From: Brucella grignonensis
Lineage (GTDB): Bacteria > Pseudomonadota > Alphaproteobacteria > Rhizobiales > Rhizobiaceae
DNA: 64,000 bases
Direction of reading: 5' to 3'
Assembly (NCBI RefSeq): GCF_002252505.1
Contig: NZ_NNRL01000148.1
Coordinates: 1 to 64,000, forward strand
Under the pieces are notes generated by a model. It was given only the letters and a program-made list of their open reading frames with translations, had not been told where the DNA came from and searched no databases. The translations under genes were made by a program, and so were the position numbers. Shown here one piece after another: positions 17,001 through 26,459 of the stretch. The stretch's first letter is position 1. Every line of letters begins with the position of its first letter.

Positions 17001-18002
17001 TTGTACGCTCAAAGCGTGGCGCAGATTCTAACTCTTTTCAGGAAACGACTGATCGGCAGCATGATCGTGCTGCTGATTGTTATTATTGGCTGTTTTCTGA
17101 TGCTGGAAATGGCACCCGGAGACGCCGTGGATGCCTATGCCGTAAGTTTTGGCGGAGATGCGGCAGCCATTGCCGAAATGCGTGCGCGTTGGGGGCTGGA
17201 TCAGTCAATTTGGCACAGACTTGGCGCATATCTTATCGCCCTTGTTCAAGGCAATCTTGGCTGGTCAGTTAGTTTCAACCGTCCCATTCTCGATGTCATT
17301 CTTGAACGCCTGCCTAACACACTTTTACTGATGGGTGCTGCGACCGCGCTGTCTTTTGCCTTGGGGTCAGCTTTGGGTATTGTGGCGGGTGCAAAGCCCG
17401 GCAGCTTCCGCGACCGTTTTCTGTCTGTCGCTTCGCTTGTGCTTTATGCCATTCCCGGATTCTGGCTTTCGCTTGTGTTGGTGATCCTTTTTTCGATCCA
17501 GTTGCGCTGGTTGCCGTCGAGCGGGATCGAAACCATTGCCTCTGGTAAAGAGGGGGTAGCGCGCGCTATGGACATAGCACGCCATTTAGTGCTGCCGGTT
17601 GCTTCGCTCTCGCTCGTTTATCTGGCGCTTTATCTCCGCGTTATGCGTGCTTCAATGGCTGACATATGGCGGATGGATTTTGTGCGCGCATTGAAAGCAC
17701 GCGGTATCTCGTACCCGCGGATCGTGTTGCGCCATGTGGCACGCAACGCGCTTCTGCCGCTTGTGACCATGCTCGGCCTGCAAGCGGCTTCCATGCTGGG
17801 TGGTAGCGTGGTGATTGAAAGCGTCTTCGCTGTCCCCGGCCTAGGGCGGTTGGCACAGGAAGCTGTTGCAAGCCGTGACACACCTCTGCTGCTTGGGGTT
17901 ATTCTCATAAGCGCCATCATGGTGATTGCAGTCAATTTCGTCGTCGACCTTCTTTATTTCTGGCTCGATCCGCGCATTGTTGCCGGAAAGGCCGGAACAT
18001 GA
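17001..18002 (+). CDS. ABC importer permease, DppB/OppB type
   Basis: A 333-residue inner-membrane permease with about six membrane segments. The DppB-like layout is clear: an N-terminal segment, the periplasmic APGDAVDAYAVSFGGD / RWGLDQSIWHRLGAYL region, and the cytoplasmic coupling loop RALKARGISYPRIVLRHVAR near residues 225-245. The start is uncertain: TTG at 17001 or GTG at 17016 in the same frame, neither with a strong ribosome site. Stop and next start overlap (ATGA). Confidence 0.9.
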   Translation: MYAQSVAQILTLFRKRLIGSMIVLLIVIIGCFLMLEMAPGDAVDAYAVSFGGDAAAIAEMRARWGLDQSIWHRLGAYLIALVQGNLGWSVSFNRPILDVILERLPNTLLLMGAATALSFALGSALGIVAGAKPGSFRDRFLSVASLVLYAIPGFWLSLVLVILFSIQLRWLPSSGIETIASGKEGVARAMDIARHLVLPVASLSLVYLALYLRVMRASMADIWRMDFVRALKARGISYPRIVLRHVARNALLPLVTMLGLQAASMLGGSVVIESVFAVPGLGRLAQEAVASRDTPLLLGVILISAIMVIAVNFVVDLLYFWLDPRIVAGKAGT

Positions 18003-18829
18003 GTGGGGTCAAACGGTATTTCGGAACTGCTGAGGGCATGGCAGGGGCAATTATTCTGCTGGTGTTGATCGCGGCAGCACTCTTTGCACCGCGGCTCTTC
18101 CCCGGCGATCCTCTGCGCCTTGTTGCGACGCCTTTGCTCGCGCCTTTCGACGATGCGTCTTTTCCGCTTGGAACGGATCGGTTGGGCCGTGATGTGCTGG
18201 CCGAGCTTTTTCACGCAAGTCGCACATCGCTGATCGTTGGGCTGGCTGCCGCTGGAGCGTCAATCCTCATAGGCAGCATTGTTGGCACGCTCGCAGGCTT
18301 TGCTGGTGGACTTGTCGATGAAATATTGATGCGGATAACGGAAGCATTTCAGACTGTGCCGGGTTTTCTTCTGGCGCTCGCCTTGGTCAGTATTGCCGGA
18401 CCTTCGCTGCCGGTACTGGTTGCGGCGATTGCGCTATCAAGCTGGACGCAGGCCGCGCGTCTCACGCGTGGGCAGGTGCTTTCTATCCGCGAACGCGACT
18501 ATGTCGCGTCTGCTCGCGTTATCGGTATGCATCCGCTGGAGATAGCTTTTCGGCAGATATTGCCCAATGCTTTGCCACCGGTTTTGGTTCTTGTTCCAGT
18601 GATCGTGGCTTCAGCAATCCTGATCGAAGCTGCTTTATCGTTCCTCGGATTGGGGGATCCCAATCGCGTTACATGGGGAAGTATGATTGCTGAAGGACGC
18701 ACGGTCCTGCGCTTGGCTCCGTGGCTTTCAATCCTGCCGGGACTGGCGCTGGCATTCACTGTTGTTGGTGTCTATCTTGCAGGCGAGGGGATTACCAATG
18801 CGGCTGCACGACGTGAGATGCAGTCATGA
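17999..18829 (+). CDS. ABC importer permease, DppC/OppC type
   Basis: A 276-residue second permease. It shows the DppC marks HxxGTDRLGRDVL (here FPLGTDRLGRDVLAELFHA), five or six membrane segments and the coupling loop ASARVIGMHPLEIAFRQILP. The start overlaps the previous stop by 4 bp, and its stop overlaps the following ATPase start by 4 bp, indicating tight translational coupling. It would form the heteromeric channel with the DppB-type subunit. Confidence 0.92.
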   Translation: MSGVKRYFGTAEGMAGAIILLVLIAAALFAPRLFPGDPLRLVATPLLAPFDDASFPLGTDRLGRDVLAELFHASRTSLIVGLAAAGASILIGSIVGTLAGFAGGLVDEILMRITEAFQTVPGFLLALALVSIAGPSLPVLVAAIALSSWTQAARLTRGQVLSIRERDYVASARVIGMHPLEIAFRQILPNALPPVLVLVPVIVASAILIEAALSFLGLGDPNRVTWGSMIAEGRTVLRLAPWLSILPGLALAFTVVGVYLAGEGITNAAARREMQS

Positions 18830-19581
18830 AGCCACTTGTAAGTCTTGAAAACCTCAACATTCACTATGGTAGGGATGCGGCTCTCCGGGATGTTGACCTT
18901 CATATAGAGGCTGGTGAAATCTTTGCCGTTATCGGTGAAAGTGGTTCCGGAAAGAGCACGCTGGCATTGGCATTAGCCGATCTTCTGCCAGCCAATGCTA
19001 CGGTTTCCGGACGTATCAATTGGCAAGAAGGGCCGCCGAAGCCAGGTCGCGATATCGGATTCGTATTTCAGGATCCAGCGTCGAGCTTCGATCCGCTTAT
19101 GTGCGTTGGCGCGCAACTGGTCGAGACGATCCGTTCCCACGAAAAGATTGACAGCAAAGCTGCAAAAAGCATAGCGATCAGGCTGCTTGAACGGGTTCAT
19201 ATTCCTGAACCGGAAGACAGTTTCTCACGATATCCGCACCAGTTTTCTGGCGGGCAGAAACAGCGCATCGCCATAGCGCTTGCCATCGCTGCAAATCCGC
19301 GCGTGTTGATTGCCGATGAGCCAACAAGTGCGCTCGATACAATTGTGCAAAAGGAAATCGTGACGCTCCTGCGCGAACTCGTGCACACCGATGGCATGAC
19401 GTTGATTTTCATCACACACGACATTGCACTGGCCTCAAACCTGGCAGATCGCATCGCCGTTTTCCGCCACGGCGAGCTTCTGGAATGCAGTGTCGCGCGT
19501 GAAATCATTGGCGATCCACAAAGTGACTATACCAAGGCTCTCATCAGTGCCGTTCCCACGCTGGAGCCAATTCATGGTTAA
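18826..19581 (+). CDS. ABC importer ATPase, DppD/OppD type
   Basis: A 251-residue ATP-binding subunit with Walker A GESGSGKSTL (residues about 39-48), Q-loop FVFQDPASSFDPL, signature FSGGQKQRIAIALAIA, Walker B VLIADEPTSALD and the switch histidine in IFITHDIAL. It is shorter at the C terminus than typical DppD (no clear Cys-rich oligopeptide-transporter tail). Overlaps the following ATPase gene by 8 bp. Confidence 0.92.
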   Translation: MKPLVSLENLNIHYGRDAALRDVDLHIEAGEIFAVIGESGSGKSTLALALADLLPANATVSGRINWQEGPPKPGRDIGFVFQDPASSFDPLMCVGAQLVETIRSHEKIDSKAAKSIAIRLLERVHIPEPEDSFSRYPHQFSGGQKQRIAIALAIAANPRVLIADEPTSALDTIVQKEIVTLLRELVHTDGMTLIFITHDIALASNLADRIAVFRHGELLECSVAREIIGDPQSDYTKALISAVPTLEPIHG

Positions 19582-20317
19582 GGCTCTGTTGCAGGCAAAC
19601 GAAGTGAGCACGCACTACGGCGACAAGCGCGCACTTGACCGGGTAAGCCTTGAAATCTTCCAAGGTGAAACGCTGGCACTTGTTGGCCCATCAGGCAGCG
19701 GAAAATCGACACTGGCGCGTGCATTGTTGCGACTACAACCACTCGATAGTGGTTCAATTCATTTCGAGGACGAGGACTGGCTGAAACCACAAGGCTCTGC
19801 CCTCCGCAAACGTCGCGCACGTATGCAAATGGTGTTTCAGGATCCGCTATCCGCTTTTAATCCGCGTGCAACTGTACATGATCTGATCAGTGAGCCGCTA
19901 CGTATTCATGGGTTGAGAAGAGATATTTCGGAGCTTCTGCAAAAGGTCGGGCTTGATCCAAAGTTGGGCAAACGCGGAGTGCATGAGATTTCGGGCGGCC
20001 AGCGGCAGCGTGTAGCGATCGCCCGTGCACTTGTCACATCGCCCTCTCTCATCGTTTTGGATGAAGCTGTGTCCGCACTTGATGTGACGGTGCGTGGCGC
20101 AATTCTGAAATTGTTGCAGGAGATACAGGAGGCCGAGGGAACAGCCTATCTGTTCATCACACATGATCTGGCGGTTGCAGCGCAGATGGCTGATCATATT
20201 GCTGTGATGGAGCGAGGGCGGATTGTTGAATGCCGCCCAACACGGGAATTGATTGCAGCACCGCAAGCGCCCGTAACGAAGGCGCTTATAGATGCCGTAC
20301 CGAGGGTTTTGGTTTAG
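19574..20317 (+). CDS. ABC importer ATPase, DppF/OppF type
   Basis: A 247-residue second ATPase: Walker A GPSGSGKSTLARALL, Q-loop MVFQDPLSAFNPRATV, signature ISGGQRQRVAIARALV, Walker B LIVLDEAVSALD (Ala-Val in place of the usual Pro-Thr, as in some DppF), and FITHDLAVAAQMAD. The start ATG 19574 lies inside the end of the preceding gene. An apparent extension to 19424 is only an overlapping frame. Its stop overlaps that of the convergent proC by 4 bp, so there is no room for a terminator outside the coding regions. Confidence 0.92.
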   Translation: MVKALLQANEVSTHYGDKRALDRVSLEIFQGETLALVGPSGSGKSTLARALLRLQPLDSGSIHFEDEDWLKPQGSALRKRRARMQMVFQDPLSAFNPRATVHDLISEPLRIHGLRRDISELLQKVGLDPKLGKRGVHEISGGQRQRVAIARALVTSPSLIVLDEAVSALDVTVRGAILKLLQEIQEAEGTAYLFITHDLAVAAQMADHIAVMERGRIVECRPTRELIAAPQAPVTKALIDAVPRVLV

Positions 20318-21129
20318 GCCTTGCCAAGCTCGATAGAACGCTTGCGCGCCGCATCGACAGCTTCGGCGATCAAATTCTTCAGACGGTCTTCACCCATCAG
20401 TACATCCAGTGCTGCGGCTGTTGTGCCATTCGGGCTTGTAACCTGCTCGCGCAGCTTGGTTGGGCTGTCGCTGCTTGCTGCAGCAAGAGCGCCGGCGCCC
20501 ATGACGGTCTGCATCGCAAGAAGTGCCGCGGTTTCGCGCGGAAGACCGGCAGTGACGCCTGCATCAGTCAAAGTCTCGATGAAATGGAACACATAAGCAG
20601 GGCCGGAACCGGAAACGGCGGTCACAGCATCCATCTGTACTTCATCATCAATACTCGCGACCTTGCCGGACGTTTTGAGCAAGGTCTTCACAAAAACCGC
20701 ATCGTCTTCGCGTACATTGGCGTTCTTGTAGGTGACAAGCATACCCTTGCCGATTGCAGCCGGCGTATTGGGCATACAGCGCATGATCCGGGCATCGCTG
20801 CCCAAATGTTGCTCGAAAAATGAAACTGGGATGCCTGCTGCCACGCTGACGAAAGTCGCGTTAGGCGCAAACCGCTTATAAGCGGGCAACACATCGCCCA
20901 TGACCTGCGGTTTGACCGCGATAAGGATCATGCGTGGGTTCAAATCGTCGGACAGGGAATCTGCACTTGAGCAGGCATTCACGCCCACACCTGCAGCTCG
21001 GCTTTGAAGCGCTTCTGATGGTTCAACAACATGCACATTCTCGGGTTGCAAAATGCCGCTGTCGAGCCAGCCTTTCAACATGGCAAAACCCATATTGCCG
21101 CAACCGACGAGAATAACCGTATCTTGCAT
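20314..21129 (-). CDS. proC: Pyrroline-5-carboxylate reductase
   Basis: A 271-residue NAD(P)H-dependent reductase making L-proline from pyrroline-5-carboxylate in the cytoplasm. The N-terminal Rossmann motif is LVGCGNMGFAMLKGWL; RCMPNTPAAIGKG and the C-terminal P5CR signature (ALLAMQTVMGAGALAA, then LREQVTSPNGTTAAALDVL) are present. Length is normal. The gene ends tail to tail with the ABC operon, the stop codons overlapping by 4 bp. Confidence 0.96.
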   Translation of the reverse strand: MQDTVILVGCGNMGFAMLKGWLDSGILQPENVHVVEPSEALQSRAAGVGVNACSSADSLSDDLNPRMILIAVKPQVMGDVLPAYKRFAPNATFVSVAAGIPVSFFEQHLGSDARIMRCMPNTPAAIGKGMLVTYKNANVREDDAVFVKTLLKTSGKVASIDDEVQMDAVTAVSGSGPAYVFHFIETLTDAGVTAGLPRETAALLAMQTVMGAGALAAASSDSPTKLREQVTSPNGTTAAALDVLMGEDRLKNLIAEAVDAARKRSIELGKA

Positions 21130-21374
21130 GAGAATGTTCCGCCTTCATGAACCGAGTGTTTAAGCACTGTCGTTTGTTGCTTTCGATATAGCCTTCCATA
21201 GATATAAATCGCAAGACTGGAAGGCGAAAACACAACCGAAGATGCTGACTTGTTGTATCAAACTTGGAAGCAGTTCGCTGTTGAACAGATGCGGTTTTAT
21301 AGGTAGGTCTCTTTCCGGAAATTAATTACGGCCTCATAAAATCTGTTGTAAAACATTGCTTTAAAGGTGAGCAA

Positions 21375-21863
21375 ATGCTTGAAAAAGCTTTCCATATCGT
21401 GCGTGTCGCCGCAATCGCGGCTGGTGTTATGACTGCAGGTGCTGCAGCAGCTGAAACGCCAAATGCTCCTGATTGGGGTATCAAGGCAATCAGCAAGCTA
21501 TCGGATGCTGATCTTGTTATTACGTCCCCTGCGGGTAAAGCCTTTATGGATAAGCTTGCTCCCGATCATGACAAGGCCTGTGGTAAGCCAGACGAAAACC
21601 GTCCGGATTTTGACGAGTTTTGCTCTTGGGCGTTCAATAATGATGAGGCTGACTTTGATATCCTGCTTGGCCTTAAGGACAACAAGATCGTCAGCATCGT
21701 AGCATCCGCTGTGCCTGAAAATAACGATGTCTGGGTATGTGAAAAGACACAGAAGGATATTCCAGAAAGCGATTTGCAAACCTGCAATATTCGCTCTGCC
21801 GATGAGAAAAGCCGCACCCATTGGTCGGAAAGCTGGGAAAGCTTCCTGAACTCGATCAACTAA
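21375..21863 (+). CDS. Uncharacterised exported protein
   Basis: A 162-residue protein with a clear Sec signal peptide (VRVAAIAAGVMTAGAAAAET, cut near AAA-ET). The mature part is acidic and has four cysteines (CGKPDENRPDFDEFC and VCEKTQ...TCN), which could form two disulfides in the periplasm. No domain is recognised. AAGGTGAG precedes the ATG, and a strong terminator follows, so it is monocistronic. Probably a lineage-restricted periplasmic protein. Confidence 0.7.
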   Translation: MLEKAFHIVRVAAIAAGVMTAGAAAAETPNAPDWGIKAISKLSDADLVITSPAGKAFMDKLAPDHDKACGKPDENRPDFDEFCSWAFNNDEADFDILLGLKDNKIVSIVASAVPENNDVWVCEKTQKDIPESDLQTCNIRSADEKSRTHWSESWESFLNSIN

Positions 21864-21888
21864 GCTTTTTGCATTGTTAATGGTTATA

Positions 21889-21935
21889 TTGAGCAGTGCT
21901 GTTGAAAGTTCGCACTGCTCAATTTTTATATTTTT
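21889..21935 (+). terminator. Terminator after the exported protein gene
   Basis: TTGAGCAGTGC (21889-21899) pairs perfectly with GCACTGCTCAA (21912-21922), followed by TTTTTATATTTTT. Confidence 0.92.
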
Positions 21936-22001
21936 ACTGTGATTTATTGATTTCTTACTTTTCTGTTCCAAGATGTTGAGCGCATAGCATTGAGGGGAAC
22001 A

Positions 22002-22604
22002 ATGGATCCGGCATTAACGATTGGCGTGCCACCTGCGGAAGCTTTTACGCATGTTCGCATCATCATCGGCATTATTCTCGGTCTTTGCGTATCCCGCCTT
22101 CTGACGGGCTTTGCCCGTTTCATCCAGCATCCTGACAAGCAGAAAATCTATCCGGTTCATCTGGCGTGGGTGGCTTTCATTTTGCTCTCGGTCATCCATT
22201 TCTGGTGGTTCGAATTCAGCCTGAGAACCATTCATCTTTGGACATTTGAAAAGTATTTCTTCGTTATTTTCTATGCCGGGCTGTATTTCCTGCTCTGTAC
22301 GCTGCTCTTTCCCGACAGCATGGGGGAGTATACGGGCTATCGGGATTATTTCATTTCTCGGCGCAAATGGTTCTTTGGTATTCTCGCGCTGGTTTATGTT
22401 GCCGATGTCATCGATACGCTTATCAAAGGCATGGAGCATTATAACCTTTACGGGATCGAGTATCCTATTCGAGTCGGTGCGCTGATCGTGGGAAGTCTTG
22501 TCGCGATGTTCACCGATAATCGGCGTTATCATGCGATCTTTGTCACCATTGCATTGCTATACGAAATAGCCTTCACACTCAGGCATTTTGCGACTTTATC
22601 CTGA
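22002..22604 (+). CDS. Uncharacterised polytopic membrane protein
   Basis: A 200-residue protein with about six hydrophobic segments (VRIIIGIILGLCVSRLLTGF; LAWVAFILLSVIHFWWFEF; YFFVIFYAGLYFLLCTLLF; and three further ones) and no large soluble domain. ATG 22002 is chosen because GAGGGG lies 5 bases before it; a TTG at 21990 is in frame. No family is recognised. It stands between a terminator and folD, with 110 bp to folD. Confidence 0.7.
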   Translation: MDPALTIGVPPAEAFTHVRIIIGIILGLCVSRLLTGFARFIQHPDKQKIYPVHLAWVAFILLSVIHFWWFEFSLRTIHLWTFEKYFFVIFYAGLYFLLCTLLFPDSMGEYTGYRDYFISRRKWFFGILALVYVADVIDTLIKGMEHYNLYGIEYPIRVGALIVGSLVAMFTDNRRYHAIFVTIALLYEIAFTLRHFATLS

Positions 22605-22714
22605 AACTTGGTCATTCAGAGATTGTCATCTCCGTTGATGACGCTTATTGGCATGTTTTCAAGATCGAGGCGGTGTATCCCAAGGCATCGCTTGTTTAAA
22701 ACGGAGCATTCGAT

Positions 22715-23614
22715 ATGGCCCAATTGATCGATGGCAAGAAGCTCGCCGAGGATGTGGTTTCCATGGTGAAGCGTGAGACCGAAAAGCTCGTCAATGCGAC
22801 CGGGGTTGTGCCGGGCATTGCAGTGGTGATCGTTGGTGAAGATCCGGCAAGCCAGGTTTATGTGGCCTCGAAGGGCAAAAAGGCCAAGGAATGTGGCTTT
22901 GTTTCCGTTCAGCACGATTTGCCGGAAGATGCGTCGGAGCAGGAACTTCTCGACCTTATCGACAGCCTCAACAATGATCCAGCCATTCATGGCATTCTGG
23001 TGCAGTTGCCACTGCCAAAGCACATCGATTCAGGTCGCGTGATTCAGACGATTTCGCCGGAAAAAGACGTTGACGGCTTCCATTTTATCAATGTGGGCAA
23101 GCTCGGAACAGGTGAAGTCGATACAGCCTTCGTCCCTTGCACGCCGGCTGGTGCAATGATCATGATCGAGCGCGTTCATGGTCGTGATCTGTCGGGTCTT
23201 AATGCTGTTGTGATTGGTCGTTCCAACATTGTCGGCAAGCCGATGTTCAATCTTCTGCTTGCAGCAAATGCGACCGTGACCGTTGCACATAGCCGTACCA
23301 ATGACCTGCCAGCGATTGCGCGCACTGCAGATATTCTGGTTGCAGCTGTCGGTCGTCCGCAGATGGTCAAGGGCGACTGGGTCAAGCCAGGTGCGACGGT
23401 GATTGATGTGGGTATCAACCGTATTCCTGCGCCCGAAAAGGGCGAAGGCAAGACACGTCTGGTTGGCGATGTTGATTTTGCGGATGCGGAAAAGGTGGCA
23501 GGTGCCATTACGCCGGTTCCGGGTGGGGTTGGTCCGATGACCATTGCCATGCTGATGGCGAACACTTTGACTGCGGCTTGCCGCAGCGCTGGCTTCGAAA
23601 AGCCAGTATTTTGA
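22715..23614 (+). CDS. folD: Bifunctional methylenetetrahydrofolate dehydrogenase / cyclohydrolase
   Basis: A 299-residue FolD, interconverting 5,10-methylene-THF and 10-formyl-THF for purine and one-carbon metabolism. Family marks: [20 protein letters not shown] with the catalytic Lys and Tyr, [43 protein letters not shown] (NADP loop) and the C-terminal [17 protein letters not shown]. Length is typical. Followed by a strong terminator. Confidence 0.97.
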   Translation: MAQLIDGKKLAEDVVSMVKRETEKLVNATGVVPGIAVVIVGEDPASQVYVASKGKKAKECGFVSVQHDLPEDASEQELLDLIDSLNNDPAIHGILVQLPLPKHIDSGRVIQTISPEKDVDGFHFINVGKLGTGEVDTAFVPCTPAGAMIMIERVHGRDLSGLNAVVIGRSNIVGKPMFNLLLAANATVTVAHSRTNDLPAIARTADILVAAVGRPQMVKGDWVKPGATVIDVGINRIPAPEKGEGKTRLVGDVDFADAEKVAGAITPVPGGVGPMTIAMLMANTLTAACRSAGFEKPVF

Positions 23615-23624
23615 AACAATTTGG

Positions 23625-23646
23625 AGGCGCTTTTTGCGCCTTTTTT
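23625..23646 (+). terminator. folD terminator
   Basis: AGGCGC and GCGCCT form a short GC stem with a T5 loop, directly followed by six Ts. Confidence 0.85.
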
Positions 23647-23669
23647 GTGAAGTTTCTGTCAATTTGAGA

Positions 23670-23706
23670 GGCAAAGCGGCGTAAAAACCGCTTTGCCTTA
23701 TTTTAT
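23670..23706. terminator. Hairpin between folD and edd
   Basis: GGCAAAGCGG (23670-23679) and CCGCTTTGCC (23688-23697) form a perfect 10-bp stem. A T-rich tail is present on the plus strand; on the minus strand, where edd ends, the tail is poor. It probably separates the convergent genes. Confidence 0.6.
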
Positions 23707-23718
23707 TGATGCCACTTA

Positions 23719-25542
23719 TCAGAAGACTGAAGCGCCTTCATCGGCCCGTCCAGCAATCTGACGGAAGGCGCGGAAGAGTTCACGTCCCATTCCGTGTTCA
23801 TTGCCTGAGAGATCCGGACGCTGTTCGATGCGTTCATCAAGAAACTCATCACTGATCAGGACGTCCAGAGTTCCGTTTACGGCATCAAGACGAACAATAT
23901 CGCCATTGTGGATTTTTCCAATCGCGCCACCGTCGAGTGCCTCCGGCGTCACGTGGATGGCCGACGGGACCTTACCGGATGCGCCGGAAAGACGGCCATC
24001 GGTAACGAGTGCAACACGCTGTCCGCGATCCTGCAAAATGCCAAGCACAGTCATCAGCTTGTGCAGTTCAGGCATACCATTGGCTTTCGGCCCTTGATAG
24101 CGAACGACTGCGATAAAGTCGCCGGTGAGGTCTCCAGCCTTGAAGGCTGCCTGCAATTCGGCCTGATCGTTGAAGACTTTCGCTGGTGCTTCAATGACAT
24201 GGCGGTCAGGCTTCACGGCAGAAACTTTGATGATCGCATTGCCGATATTGCCGGTCAGAACTTTAATGCCGCCTGTTGGCTGGAAGGGCGAGCCGATCTT
24301 GGCCAGAACCTTGTCGTCGCCACTCTTTTCCGGAACCGGTTCTCGAATAACAGTGCCATTCGCACCGAGTTTTGGTTCAATCGCATAAGGGCGCAAACCT
24401 TCGCCCCAGACCGTGCGGACATCCTCATGCAGAATACCGCCGTCGAGCAATTCGCGGATCAGAAAGCCCATGCCGCCTGCTGCATGGAAATGGTTCACAT
24501 CGGCAAGACCGTTTGGATAAACGCGGGCCAGTAAAGGCACCACGTCTGAAATCTCCGAAATATCCTGCCACGTCAGTTTGATACCTGCGGCAGCTGCCAT
24601 CGCGATCAGATGGATTGTATGGTTGGTCGAGCCGCCGGTGGCATTTAACCCAATGATACCATTGACGAAAGACCGCTCGTCGAGCATTTCGCCCACAGGT
24701 GTGTATTCATTGCCGCAAGCCGTAATCGCCAGCGCGCGCTTGGCAGCTTCTCGGGTGAGGGCATCGCGCAATGGTGTGCCGGGATTGATGAAGGATGAGC
24801 CGGGCAGATGCAGCCCCATGATTTCCATCAGCATCTGATTGGAGTTGGCAGTGCCATAGAAGGTGCAGGTGCCGGGGCCGTGATAGGATTTTGACTCGGA
24901 TTCGAGCAATTCCGCGCGGCCAACCTTGCCTTCTGCGTAAAGCTGACGGGTCTTTGCTTTCTCATCATTTGGCAGACCGCTTGTCATCGGGCCGGCCGGA
25001 ATGAAGACCGCTGGCAAATGTCCGAAGGTGAGGGCGCCGACGATCAGCCCCGGTACGATCTTATCGCAGACGCCGAGATAGACGGCAGCGTCGAACATAT
25101 CATGCGACAGGCCGACGGCTGCTGCCATGGCAATGACTTCGCGCGAGAACAGCGAAAGCTCCATCCCGGCAAAGCCTTGCGTGACGCCATCGCACATTGC
25201 GGGCACGCCGCCTGCAACCTGTGCAACACCACCCGCTTCGCGCGCGGCTTTGCGGATCAGTTCGGGATAGGTTTCAAACGGCTGATGTGCCGAAAGCATG
25301 TCATTGTAAGCAGTAATGATGCCGAGGTTTGGCACGACGTCGGCGGTAAGAGCCGCCTTGTCATTCGGGCCGCAGGCTGCAAAACCGTGAGCGAGATTGG
25401 CGCATCCGAGGATCGACCGATGAGGTTTGCGGGAAGCCGCCTCGCGCACGCGCCCAATATAGGCTTCGCGGGTCGGTTTCGAGCGTTCAACAATACGCTC
25501 AGTGATGGCTTTGATGCGGGTATGCGCAGTCTGCGTCGTCAT
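23719..25542 (-). CDS. edd: Phosphogluconate dehydratase
   Basis: A 607-residue IlvD/Edd-family dehydratase converting 6-phosphogluconate to KDPG, the first committed Entner-Doudoroff step. The iron-sulfur ligands are seen in [20 protein letters not shown] and [34 protein letters not shown] and [19 protein letters not shown] are conserved Edd segments. ATG 25542 is preferred (AGGTG 6 bases upstream); a GTG 9 bases further up is in frame. Third gene of zwf-pgl-edd, all on the minus strand. The KDPG aldolase gene is not in this window. Confidence 0.96.
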   Translation of the reverse strand: MTTQTAHTRIKAITERIVERSKPTREAYIGRVREAASRKPHRSILGCANLAHGFAACGPNDKAALTADVVPNLGIITAYNDMLSAHQPFETYPELIRKAAREAGGVAQVAGGVPAMCDGVTQGFAGMELSLFSREVIAMAAAVGLSHDMFDAAVYLGVCDKIVPGLIVGALTFGHLPAVFIPAGPMTSGLPNDEKAKTRQLYAEGKVGRAELLESESKSYHGPGTCTFYGTANSNQMLMEIMGLHLPGSSFINPGTPLRDALTREAAKRALAITACGNEYTPVGEMLDERSFVNGIIGLNATGGSTNHTIHLIAMAAAAGIKLTWQDISEISDVVPLLARVYPNGLADVNHFHAAGGMGFLIRELLDGGILHEDVRTVWGEGLRPYAIEPKLGANGTVIREPVPEKSGDDKVLAKIGSPFQPTGGIKVLTGNIGNAIIKVSAVKPDRHVIEAPAKVFNDQAELQAAFKAGDLTGDFIAVVRYQGPKANGMPELHKLMTVLGILQDRGQRVALVTDGRLSGASGKVPSAIHVTPEALDGGAIGKIHNGDIVRLDAVNGTLDVLISDEFLDERIEQRPDLSGNEHGMGRELFRAFRQIAGRADEGASVF

Positions 25543-25633
25543 GGGTATCACCTGCTGAAATAATGCCAGGCTTGCCTGTGGCTCATTATAAAACCCACAG
25601 CTCCGAACGCAAACTGCGTTTTAACCGGGGCTG

Positions 25634-26332
25634 TTAGCTCGTCCAGTAAAGTTGTATCGGTTTGCGGGCGTGACGGAACACGGCGCGCACCGGCATTTCA
25701 TTTTCGTCGTCGCTGGCCAGCGCCTTCTCAAGCGTTGCCTGCTTGGCAGCACCTTCGATATGCAGAACCAACATGTCTGCTTCCACCAGCAGCGGCAAAG
25801 TCAGTGTCAGACGCTTTTCGCCTGCACCTTCTGCATGGATCGGCAGAACGACAGCTTTGGTCTTCGGATCGATGGCCTGATCAAGCCTGTCAGCATTTGG
25901 GAAGAACGAGGCCGTGTGGCCATCGTTGCCCATGCCAAGCACCACGACGTCAAACGGACGGCGCAGTGCATCAATACGGCTGGCAGCGGCAAGCGCTGCC
26001 GTTTCAGCGGTTGCCGCCGGATTGTAGAGGCCGACGAATTTCGCAACGCCTGCATGATCGCGCAATAGGTGGTCGCGCACCAGCTTTTCGTTGGAACGCT
26101 CGTTGGTCGGTGCCACAAAACGTTCATCGACAAGGGTGATTGTGACGAGAGTCCAGTCGATCATTTTGCGAGATAGGATGTCAAACAGCTTGAGCGGCGT
26201 CGTGCCGCCGGAAACAGCGATTGTCGCTTGCCCCCGCTCAGCGATAGCGGCAGCCAGCTTGTCTGCAATCGCTTCAGAAAGCGACTGTGCCAGTTCCGTT
26301 CCGCTGGTGAAATCGTGCCGTTCGATGCTCAT
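25634..26332 (-). CDS. pgl: 6-Phosphogluconolactonase
   Basis: A 232-residue DevB-type lactonase hydrolysing 6-phosphogluconolactone. The sugar-isomerase-like fold is marked by QATIAVSGGTTPLKLFDIL, VTITLVDERFVAPTNERSNE and VVLGMGNDGHTASFFPNAD. Positioned between zwf and edd, with 127 bp to zwf and 91 bp to edd, it supplies the middle step of the cluster. Confidence 0.95.
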   Translation of the reverse strand: MSIERHDFTSGTELAQSLSEAIADKLAAAIAERGQATIAVSGGTTPLKLFDILSRKMIDWTLVTITLVDERFVAPTNERSNEKLVRDHLLRDHAGVAKFVGLYNPAATAETAALAAASRIDALRRPFDVVVLGMGNDGHTASFFPNADRLDQAIDPKTKAVVLPIHAEGAGEKRLTLTLPLLVEADMLVLHIEGAAKQATLEKALASDDENEMPVRAVFRHARKPIQLYWTS

Positions 26333-26459
26333 GCCATACCTTTCAAGTCAGGACAGTCCAGAGCGAGCGCCCCTCAAGAGGTATTCGCGCCCGCTCTTTA
26401 GTTTCTGGCACAAAGACTGATCCGGGAATGTCTGTCAACGTCTCCGGGTCTTTGCTTTA